Source of the DNA: Adineta vaga
Lineage: Eukaryota > Rotifera
DNA length: 64,000 nt
Direction of reading: 5' to 3'
Assembly: GCA_021613535.1 (NCBI GenBank)
Contig: CP075493.1
Coordinates: 15,438,001-15,502,000, forward strand
Notes under the pieces: model-generated
Told to the model about the DNA's origin: nothing
What the model saw: the letters and a program-made list of their open reading frames with translations, nothing else
The model's database searches: none
Program-made: the position numbers and the translations under genes
Part shown: positions 44,721-53,191 of the stretch, one piece after another
Numbering within the stretch: position 1 is the first letter of the stretch
How the letters are laid out: each line of letters starts with the position of its first letter

Positions 44721-46235
44721 CTTAAATCACGGTTTCTTTTCAATCGAATCTTTATCCAACATCGAGAACCATCACTATTTTATTCTGCTTGTGAAAAAGG
44801 AGATTTGATCTATGTTAAAGAAAAACTAAAAATACTTCCGTCGGATGAACTCGATCAACTAGAACCTACAGGCGAAACTGCTCTTCACATTGCAACACGA
44901 AACAATCAGTTTGAAATAGTACGTTTACTATTACAAAGTGGATGCAGTCGAAATACTTACAATAGTACCGGGAAACTTCCTTATGAAAAAGCACAAACTA
45001 ATGAAACGAAACAATTGTATGCACCGCCTACTTCTGATCATTTCTTCGAAGCAAATCCACAAGATTCTTACGGTATTTTCAGACCTTTAATGGCGATTGG
45101 AAGACTTACAGAATCGAAGACTAATGAACCTGAACAGATTAGAACAAGTGCGGATACTGTTGGAGATAAGGGTAAACCTATCTGGAATCAGGAATTAAAA
45201 AGCGAAGAGGAAGTTATAGAATATCTTACCAATAGACAAGCATTGGCCATGTGGATAAAAATCTGTGCTTGGATTTATCGTAGATTTGGTGGAATTATTG
45301 GAAGACGTGAACAAGAGGGAAATGACTTTGCTCCAGAACTCTTTGATTTGAATAATGATCGTGATTTAGAAAAATTTCTTAATTCTCTACCACCCAATGA
45401 AAATCAACCAATCGTAACAGCCGAAGAAAATGTAGAAGAAACAGAGACTCAAACTTTACGAGAACGATTGATGACTGTGTTTTGCTGCAAAAACGCGATA
45501 GCTCCTGCACCTCAATCTTTGCAGACTACAGATACCGATTCTGTTACTACCATACAGCCGAAAATTAATAATCGAAAACATGTCTCTTCGGAGAATATGC
45601 ACAATCGATTAGCTGTTAGTCAAAATCCTAGAGACTTTATTGAAGCATCGAAGAAATTCAACAGCATTATTCCATTGATTCATTTATATACAGAGAAGAA
45701 TCTAGCTATCATTGATAATAATCCGAATCGAGGTGCATCACTCTGTGATCGTTTTATTCGAGAATTTGATTTAAAAGAAGCTGAACTCTCCCAATTCGCC
45801 TTTGTTGGTAAAACATATCGTGGTACGAGTATGTCAACTAGTGATGTTGTAAACTATCGTAAAGCTAGCGAACAGAACCCACAATGGATGATTGCCCCTC
45901 GAGCTTTTCAATCGACATCAATTAACCGTGCAAAAGCTTTGGAATTTCTTCATTCTAAGAAACGAGAAGGAAAACCTGTTGGATTGATGGTATTTCACAT
46001 TCCTGTTGCTTGCTCGACTATCTTTGCTATCAAAGAAATCTCGAGATATCCTCAAGAAGACGAAGTATTGATTATGCCTGGCAATCTTTTTACAATAACA
46101 ATGGTTACACAATGTGAGGATGATCCCACTCTACCTGAAGTTCATTTGGAACATGTTAAACGAGATATTTCATTCTTTAAGAAACTTCGAACAATCTTTA
46201 GAGCAGCTACAACTTCAGCTTCAGGAATCGAATAA
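44721..46235 (+). CDS. Ankyrin-repeat ADP-ribosyltransferase (5' exon not identified)
   Basis: The frame is open from 44721, and the first plausible sense segment (REPSLFYSACEKGDLIYV) starts near 44770, upstream of any ATG, so a 5' exon is probably missing from this model. Two ankyrin repeats (GETALHIATRNNQFEIVRLLL) are followed by a linker of about 200 residues. The ART domain then follows, with numbering from codon 44805: YRG at ~336-338, an STS motif (FQSTSINRAKALEF) at ~368-370 and an EDE (ExE) motif at ~417-421. All three R-S-E elements are present, so arginine-specific transfer is plausible. There is no frameshift, in contrast to the ART-TPR gene at 5.7-9.1 kb. The repeats probably recruit the target. 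No signal peptide is seen. Confidence 0.82.
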   Translation, partial: LKSRFLFNRIFIQHREPSLFYSACEKGDLIYVKEKLKILPSDELDQLEPTGETALHIATRNNQFEIVRLLLQSGCSRNTYNSTGKLPYEKAQTNETKQLYAPPTSDHFFEANPQDSYGIFRPLMAIGRLTESKTNEPEQIRTSADTVGDKGKPIWNQELKSEEEVIEYLTNRQALAMWIKICAWIYRRFGGIIGRREQEGNDFAPELFDLNNDRDLEKFLNSLPPNENQPIVTAEENVEETETQTLRERLMTVFCCKNAIAPAPQSLQTTDTDSVTTIQPKINNRKHVSSENMHNRLAVSQNPRDFIEASKKFNSIIPLIHLYTEKNLAIIDNNPNRGASLCDRFIREFDLKEAELSQFAFVGKTYRGTSMSTSDVVNYRKASEQNPQWMIAPRAFQSTSINRAKALEFLHSKKREGKPVGLMVFHIPVACSTIFAIKEISRYPQEDEVLIMPGNLFTITMVTQCEDDPTLPEVHLEHVKRDISFFKKLRTIFRAATTSASGIE

Positions 46236-46252
46236 ATTCAATTGTTTTTATT

Positions 46253-46303
46253 GAGAATGAGGTTGTTTGTGATCATTCATACACACATCCACGCACTCAC
46301 TCT
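46253..46303. repeat. TGTGGG-type palindrome, degenerate
   Basis: GAGAATGAGGTTGTTTGTG on the left pairs loosely with CACACATCCACGCACTCACTC on the right. It begins about 17 bp after the stop of the ankyrin-ART gene and 33 bp before the end of the convergent NHL gene. Confidence 0.5.
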
Positions 46304-46335
46304 TTGGAGAAAATGAAGAGAAGTAAAAGTGTTTT

Positions 46336-47532
46336 TTACTCGATATATATTTCAAATTTTTGAACTCGATCGTTTATTTTATCAGCAACATAAAGATTTC
46401 CATCCATATCAAATGCTAAACCAGTAGGATGACCTAATTGATTTAATTCATCTCCGTATCCATTTCCTCCAACAATAATTTCACCTTCTGTATCTCCTTC
46501 TTTCCAACGCATGATTCGATGATTGTTAAAATCAGCTACATAAATTCTTCCCCAACGATCAACAAATAATCCTTCAGGATATGATAATTTTCCAAGACTA
46601 TCTCCATATTCATCTGTACCTGCTACAATAATTCCTTTAGTCGCACCTTTCGTCCATTTTACTACACGATGGTTTTTTTCATCAGATATATAAATTGAAT
46701 AATTTCCATCAACAAAAATAAAAGTCGGACCATCAAGTTGATTAAGACCAGTGCCTTGTCCATTTCCACCTGCAACTATTTCTCCTTGTTTTTCTCCTTT
46801 TTTCCATCGTTTAACTTCATGATTCTTCCGACTAGAAACATATATTGATTCATCTTTATCAATGATTACACCCCAACAATCAATATCAGAAATTAGATTT
46901 TGATTATATGATTTATTCTGAATTGACCATTGCATAACACGTCTATTTGCATCATCAGCAATGATCAAAATGTCACTTGTTTTATTAACAATAATGTCTA
47001 CTGGACTATATAATTGATCCATTCGAAGTCCTTTTCCATGTTCTCCAATAATGCTTTCTCCATTTATTGTCTCACCATATTTCCATTGAATAATACGAGA
47101 ATTGAAATTATCAGCAATATAAATCGTTTTATCCTTATCAATAAATATTCCTTGAGGTCGATTGAGTTGATTAGTTTGATTACCTCGTCCATTTCCTCCA
47201 GCTACAGTAATTCCATGTTGTTTCCATTTACTATTAAATTGTATTCCCACTAAAACAATGAAATATATTAGAGTGTCAAATTCTAATTTGAGAAATCTTG
47301 CCGAATTTAGTTTCATTTTTTTTCGTAGAGCGAACAATGACAATTGTAGTAATAATTACCAATAGAATAACAATAATACGTGCAATAATCAAGTACAATT
47401 TGCGTTTGGAATGGTGTGATGAATTCAAATTAGAATCTAATGTATCACGCCGAGATGTCTGAAATTCAATCGCTTAGATTGCGATACACAGAAGTTTACT
47501 AAGATACTTACTATGTTCTCAGTTCGATGCAT
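46336..47532 (-). CDS. NHL-repeat type II membrane protein, three exons
   Basis: Exons are 47532-47512, 47458-47302 and 47249-46336. Intron 1 (53 nt, phase 0) is GTAAGT...TTTCAG. Intron 2 (52 nt, phase 1) begins GCAAGA and ends TTTTAG, a GC-AG intron. The junctions restore a single membrane helix (YLIIARIIVILLVIITTIVIV, ~29-49) before the repeat domain, giving a 363-residue protein. Six NHL repeats (~46-50 residues each) follow, with motifs of the type LNRPQGIFIDKDKTIYIADN and HPTGLAFDMDGNLYVADK. They form a beta-propeller outside the cell. Bdelloids have many such genes; the ligand is unknown. The alternative single-ORF model would start at a TTG inside the second exon and lose the membrane helix. 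Confidence 0.82.
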
Positions 47533-48046
47533 GTTTTTATTATAGTTTCGAATAAACGAGAGAAAATTCTTGAACAATCCTGAAACAGATAGAAAGACTA
47601 TTTGATTTTTAACAGAGAAAAATGAAAAAATGTAATGTTGTATGTCTATCTCGGACGATCATCGTGCATCTCAGATTGAAAGTTTTGTTTTTTATATCTT
47701 TCACAAAGATATTTTCTTCTCAAATGCCTATATAAATAACCTTTTTCTTATTTAATCAATGTTTAGATCATATTACATTAAAATAAATATTGTATCTTTT
47801 CATTTTTTTTATTCAATTAAACGAAAGAAATAGAAAAGAAATCATATCAAATCGTTGTTATTTAGTTTTGTAAAAATTCATTTATTCTTTTTGTTGTTGT
47901 TGTTGTTGTTTAATATGTACTATGCATTAAAATTGATGAATAATAGCAAAAAAATAAGATAGTTTAACGTTGATGATCAAACTCATTTGATAGGTAATTA
48001 CGCAGGTGGATGGGCAAAGAAAAAGAAATGTAAATGTGTTTTGAGT
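47533..48046. other. Intergenic region
   Basis: AT-rich. It contains a (TTG)n run near 47891. No gene was recognised. Confidence 0.45.
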
Positions 48047-48190
48047 ATGGTTGACTGAATTTCTTTTCTTTTCTATCGATATTTGTGATAATTCACGAGG
48101 AGAAAGAAATATTTCGACTTATAAACAAAGGTAAAATATCGCTTCTTTTCATTTCTTATTTTACTCTTCGAATAATATACAAAAACAAAA
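48047..48190 (+). promoter_or_regulatory. Conserved upstream region of Gly/Tyr-rich gene A
   Basis: This 144-bp stretch is nearly identical to 56376-56488 (113 bp). Shared blocks include GTATGGTTGACTGAATTTC, CTTATAAACAAAGGTAAAAT and CTCTTCGAATAATATAC. The main difference is a ~29-base segment after CGATATTT that only this copy has. It ends at the ATG. Conservation outside coding sequence suggests promoter or 5' UTR function or recent duplication. Confidence 0.7.
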
Positions 48191-48478
48191 ATGTACGGTG
48201 GTGGATTCGGAGGATATGGCCAAAGTTATGGTACGAACTTTTCAGAAATGAGATCTGATGCATGGATTAATGCAAATGTTCCTGGAGGAGTTAATAGTAA
48301 ATATTTCGAGTTTATCATAATAAACGGAACATGAGTTTTCTCTGCGAATTTAGGTGCTTTAGGTGAACGATTGGATAATTTCATGGGTGGAAATACAAAT
48401 CCAACATTTGGTCAAGTGTACGGCGGTGCACCAGGAGTTAACGGTTATGGTGGTGGATATGGTTATTCACGATGGTAA
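48191..48478 (+). CDS. Small Gly/Tyr-rich protein A, two exons
   Basis: Exons 48191-48296 and 48354-48478 join in phase 1 across a 57-nt GT-AG intron, giving 76 residues. The N-terminus is MYGGGFGGYGQSYG, the centre is SDAWINANVPGGVNS then LGERLDNFMGGNTNP, and the end is VNGYGGGYGYSRW. There is no signal peptide. Glycine/tyrosine-rich flanks around a conserved core recall shell, cuticle or low-complexity condensate-forming proteins, but I do not recognise it. The near-identical paralogue at 56489-56782 with the same intron position supports a real gene. Each exon is too short to stand out as a long ORF. Confidence 0.82.
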
Positions 48479-48960
48479 TCAACAATTCTGTGTATTTGAA
48501 CTTTTATTTTTCTCTTTTCACTTATAATTACATATAAATAATTAACAAATTATTTTCAAATTCTAATAAACAGTCTCATTATATAGTATTCAAATTAACA
48601 TTCTCTTTTGTAATATTATTGATAGACAAGTATATAGTCAATAAATATTCTCGACTAATATAATTTCACATATTAGTATTTGGTAAAGTATACCAGTTAA
48701 GTACAGACTTGAAACGATCACTTCCATCGTAAGAATAAGTAGGAGAGTAACCACGTGATTCTAAAAGGGTAAGTGAGAGTGATAGTAATGTTCCCTCTTC
48801 ACACCCTCGCTCATATCCTAAAATCATTACAAATCACAACTTTGTCAAGAAAAATATGACAAAGCATTGCATATTTTATCTCCAGAAATCTCATACTTAA
48901 GTGACGTCGTAAATCGCGATATAACCATCGATTTTTAATGACATGAGTTTTTATTTCGTA
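48479..48960. other. Intergenic region
   Basis: AT-rich, with a degenerate TGTGGG-type palindrome at 48763-48809. Confidence 0.45.
48763..48809. repeat. TGTGGG-type palindrome, degenerate
   Basis: AAAAGGGTAAGTGAGAGTG on the left and CTTCACACCCTCG on the right. Degenerate but with the same order and spacing as the better copies. Confidence 0.5.
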
Positions 48961-49262
48961 ATTGAAGATACAATTTTCTTACATACTTTTATACGTCAGG
49001 TGTTATATTTGGATTAGATAGCAACGTCACAAGAAAAAAAAGAGAATTGATAACAAAAAATAAATAAAGGAGAAAAATTCATTTTTTCTTGCTATACATA
49101 GATAATCATTCTTTACCTAAAACGACGCAGTTGGACGGTAAGCAAAATTCGCTGTACTTATTACTAATGCATTCTGATTTTCCTATATCATTGTAGTAAG
49201 TGTGATATAGAATCATTTGAACAACTTAGCAAACCTATTTAACAGTCATATTCACCTTCTTG
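48961..49262. repeat. Left copy of a ~300-bp direct repeat
   Basis: It begins ATTGAAGATACAATTTTC and aligns with 51620-51932 (ATTGAAGATACGATTCTC) over ATACGTCA, TTAGATAG, AAATAAA and CATTTTTTCTT blocks, and more weakly on to the TTCACCTTC block. Identity is about 70-80% by eye. It precedes the F-box pseudogene. Confidence 0.7.
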
Positions 49263-49272
49263 TAAAAAAATT

Positions 49273-49288
49273 CTCGAGGTTGTGGGTG
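49273..49288 (+). repeat. Single TGTGGG-type arm
   Basis: CTCGAGGTTGTGGGTG is a left arm with no partner within 100 bp. It is probably a half-lost copy of the palindrome family. Confidence 0.45.
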
Positions 49289-49436
49289 ACAAAGAATAAT
49301 TGAAACTAATTTTTGTCTCATTTAACTTCATTATGGACTAGTATTACGATTTCTATGAACATTTTTGGAATTCAACTCAAACACTATCATCGTTATTATT
49401 CAAAACAAATCTCATATTTTTTCAACTTTTTATCAA

Positions 49437-51128
49437 ATGAGTCATTATATCTTTCTCGATCGATTCCCTGTTGAATTATTACATTATCTATTGACATATT
49501 TTTCGGCACATGAGATTCTATTTACTTTTTATCATATCAGTGATTATATCAATGCTGTTTTATTAACTTACACAAATTATCAACTTAATTTTCGATCAAT
49601 TCAAAAGGATCATTTTAAAATGTATTCGATCTGAACAAGTTATTACATTGATACTTTCTGATGATTATGATACACCTGGTCAATCTCAATTATTCTTTTC
49701 TCGTTTTCAAATTCAACAATTTACTCAACTACAAGCTTTAACATTGATTAACATCGAATTTCAGTCATTGAAATGGATTTTTCCGAATTTAAACAAATTG
49801 AATTTCCTACGTTCATTCACATTTCTTGATTTAGCAGATAGAGATGAATCTCGAAGTCGACTAAATAAGATTCAATCTCTTGTACATAGAAGTTGATGAC
49901 ATTCAATTTTAAATTCAATTCACTAGTCAATTTGAATAGAAACATATTGGAAACATTTCGTAGTTCATTTTGGCTTGTTGAAAAACGTTGGTTTGTTGGT
50001 TATAATGATCGTTGTTTATTTTCCATTCCTCATTTTTCTCCGGAATCGTTTGATATGTCCCAATATGTAATGTTTGATTCGACAGCATTAAATTCAACAT
50101 TATTATATAGCCACGTAAATACCATAACATTGGAACGAAATGAAACTGAGTTGGACAATTATTTCGCTGATATAAAAACGCTAAATATCAGATCATCCAT
50201 ATCAGTTCCGATCCTCAAATTAATCATTGATCTTAAGAAAATAAAAACCTTGTCTCTTTCATCAATCGATCATATATTAACATATGTACCCTTATCAGAT
50301 ACAATGCCACAACTTCGTGAATTATCGATTCTAGACTCGGTGAATACATATACAATTAAACGAGTTCGACATTATCGATTTGAACAGATTCTCAAATTGG
50401 AAATAAACATTTGGGATGAATATAGCGAATATATCATAGAAGAATTGATTCGTATTTTTCCAAATATTCAATATTTAAAGTGTACACTTTTAACCAAGTC
50501 GGTACAGATTATGTTTCGTTGTATCAATGGATTCAGACATTTATCAAGTGCATCGTTTACTATCGAATTATTGTCGTATATGAATAGACAAAATTCTGGT
50601 GAAAACGTTGAATCTATTGTGAGACAATCACGATATCTAACGAGAGACAATCTTACGTGTCGAGTCTATCGTCCATCAAATAGTAATTCGAAGTTAAATG
50701 TTTATTGGTGGTTTGGAAGACCCGTAAGTCCATTGGAATCAAATCCAACGATTCTTCACTATGTTTCTTTTTTGCAGTCATCATTGTCTTCTTTGACTCG
50801 ATGTTATCCGACGAAACAAACATATAATTGGCATCGTTTCCGATACTATTTGTTAACTTTTATCAGAAAACCGAAGATTAAATCTTTCATTTATGTTACT
50901 GTATTCGCCGTTATTATATTTCTGGCAAGTTTCTTTGTCATTACAAAACAACTTAAAAGTAAAAAGATTGAAGAGCTTACTGCATGGTGGGGTGTATTCA
51001 TTATTTTCGTTTGTTCTATGCTTCTTAAATATATGTTTTGTCCATATGAGGCTACAACAAGTGAATCCAATTATGATAGTCCTGCCAACGGGGTGTATCT
51101 ACGTGAGAGTTGGGAGGATTGGGGCTAG
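49437..51128 (+). pseudogene. F-box/LRR pseudogene with odd two-helix tail
   Basis: Three frames must be joined. Frame 1 (49437-49634) has an F-box-like helix (FPVELLHYLLTYFS). Frame 2 (from about 49617 to 49896) has LRR-like text (FTQLQALTLINIEF). Frame 3 (49893-51128) continues with LRR-like strands. A frameshift lies in the TTTTAAAATG run near 49617. The second break is near 49893, where a relative at 63.2-63.6 kb has extra sequence, so a deletion is likely. The last ~80 residues contain two hydrophobic helices (YVTVFAVIIFLASFFVIT and WGVFIIFVCSMLLKYMF), unusual for an F-box protein. Multiple splices could in theory repair it, but no GT-AG pair fits the first break. Confidence 0.75.
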
Positions 51129-52064
51129 TAATCAGTTTTACTGGATAAATTTTCAATTAGTTTATTGTTTAGTGATTTAATTTATAATGATTTCAAAAAG
51201 TTTATATCCCATCGGACTAGCATTGGATGCATGCCTAATCTTTTCTTCTCATCTATTACAACAATCAATATTGTTCAACTTCTCTTGTATTCATAGTGAT
51301 TTCCTTTTTAATTCCATCGACTATTTCTAAAATTTTCTATAAATAAATTGTCGATCATTTTCATCTATATATAACGAAGTTTAATGTTAAAAGTAGATGT
51401 AAGAGAATTATCATTAGATGATTTAATAATTCAAATTTTATCTAATTGAATCAAAGTAAGAATTTAACTGAACTCTCCAAAAAGATCCGTAGATGAATAA
51501 AAGCATTGAACTGATTATTAAAATCTCCAAATCTTTACAATGATCCAATTGTGAACACAAAAACTAAACGATGATGACTTCCTTTTTCTTTCAACATCGT
51601 TACGAATAGCTTTTTTGTAATTGAAGATACGATTCTCTTACATTCAGTTATACGTCAAGTGTCGTATTTGAATTAGATAGCTATGTCACAAAAAAGGGTT
51701 GATAACTAAAGATAAATAAAAGGAGAAGATTCATTTTTTCTTTATTACTGATAGAATCATCTTACACAAAACAACATAGTCGGATGTTAAACAAAATATG
51801 CGATACCGGCTTTGAATTCATTTTGATTTTTGGAAATCGTCGTATTTCAATATATCGTTCCTTCCGATATTTCATCTAGCATGCATATCGTACTTCACTG
51901 ATTTCTGTTAACTGTCAGCGTTCACCTTCACACCATATTGCTCGCTGTGTGCGCCGATTCCTCATCAGGTCTCGACTTTTGCCAATAGGAAAATCGCATG
52001 ATTAAGTTATTTTTCGAACTATCAATTTATTAAATTGTCATTATATTTAGATCTAAAAATCAAA
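51129..52064. other. Intergenic region containing the right direct repeat
   Basis: AT-rich. The right copy of the 300-bp repeat (51620-51932) lies here. An acceptor-like TTATATTTAG at 52041-52050, just before the next ATG, hints at a 5' UTR intron. Confidence 0.5.
51620..51932. repeat. Right copy of the ~300-bp direct repeat
   Basis: It aligns with 48961-49262 in the same orientation. Together the two copies bracket the F-box pseudogene at a distance of 2.66 kb. They are not inverted, so they do not act as transposon ends of the usual cut-and-paste type. Confidence 0.7.
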
Positions 52065-52913
52065 ATGGTTGATAATAGTTGTCTGGCGATTTTAAACGAA
52101 TTTATACAACTAACACAAAATATCATTGAAAAATTAAAGATAGAAGTAGATTGGATCAATGGTCATCATGCAAGATGCAATGCCGCTAAAACAGTGGGTA
52201 CTACTACATCAGTAGTCGGCGCAGGTGTTTTAATAGGTGCACTTGTTTTGGCTCCATTTACAGGTGGTGCGTCAATTGTAGCAGCATCTGGTTATGGTGC
52301 TACAATATGTGCAGCAGGAGCTGCCGTGAATCTTACCACTGATTTAACTGATATGGTAACTCAAAGAATAGAAAAGAGTCAAGTCGAGGACATATGTGCT
52401 CGAAGAAACAAAGTGACCAATCGCTTGAAAGAACATTTTACTGAAATTGAACGTGTGGCCACCGAACTGAAAGCATTAAATGTCAAAGAAGATCATGCTT
52501 ATTTCTTATCACTATGGAATGCTCTTAAAACGGGAAATAGAGTTAGAACATCTGCTACAGATATACTACAGTTGAGCAAATGTGCACAAGCGGCAAACGG
52601 AGCTTCTAACATGGGGTTACGTGGTGGAGGTTATTTTTGGAAGGGTATGAAATTGCAATCTGAAGGATTAATGAAAGCGCTCGCTTTTTTTGGTTTTAAT
52701 GTGAGCAAAGTAGGAGCTATGGCTGTTATAAGAACGGGCACAATAGTACTTAATGGAACTTTTGCAATCTATGATGTTTACTCGTTAATACAAAGTATGA
52801 AAAGTGATCATCCAACTGCAACTGCTATTTCTAATATTATTAAACAGATGAACGGAGAACTAGATCAAATGATTGAGTTGCGAAAAAATGCACTTGAGAT
52901 GTTAGAGGATTAG
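52065..52913 (+). CDS. Apolipoprotein-L-like membrane-inserting protein
   Basis: A 282-residue single exon; the first ATG in frame is 52065 in good context (AAAATGG). An amphipathic start leads to a long Gly/Ala/Val helical hairpin (TTTSVVGAGVLIGALVLAPF and onward, ~43-95) ending in NLTTDLTDMV, the pattern of the apolipoprotein L fold (PF05461) that inserts into membranes. A second hydrophobic segment lies near 205-245 and the end FAIYDVYSLIQSM (~238-250) also matches the family. Invertebrate members have poorly known roles in membranes, lipid handling or innate defence. There is no signal peptide, so a cytosolic or organelle-membrane location is likely. Confidence 0.78.
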   Translation: MVDNSCLAILNEFIQLTQNIIEKLKIEVDWINGHHARCNAAKTVGTTTSVVGAGVLIGALVLAPFTGGASIVAASGYGATICAAGAAVNLTTDLTDMVTQRIEKSQVEDICARRNKVTNRLKEHFTEIERVATELKALNVKEDHAYFLSLWNALKTGNRVRTSATDILQLSKCAQAANGASNMGLRGGGYFWKGMKLQSEGLMKALAFFGFNVSKVGAMAVIRTGTIVLNGTFAIYDVYSLIQSMKSDHPTATAISNIIKQMNGELDQMIELRKNALEMLED

Positions 52914-53191
52914 TTTTTTTTATTCACATTTGAATTTGATTTTCAAAGGAATCTTTAAAATAAATTCTTAATCCAGATCAACTTCTACAAATCATTCATT
53001 CTTCAGAACCCTACTTAAAAGGACAGAAAAAGGAAGAAAACGAAAAACGAGCAGTCTGTAAGATTTAGATTCTTATACAAAATCAGTAGAAATCTCGCAA
53101 ACTTTGATCATAATTGGAGCAGTGTCTTTCATTATGTGCCTACTATAAATTAAAAAGAAAAACAATCAAATAAAGAATAGTTGTTTTTTGT

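Noticed and set aside
48961-51932. LTR retrotransposon bracketed by direct repeats
   Set aside because: No gag/pol-like sequence, no clear TG...CA ends and only moderate identity between the repeats.
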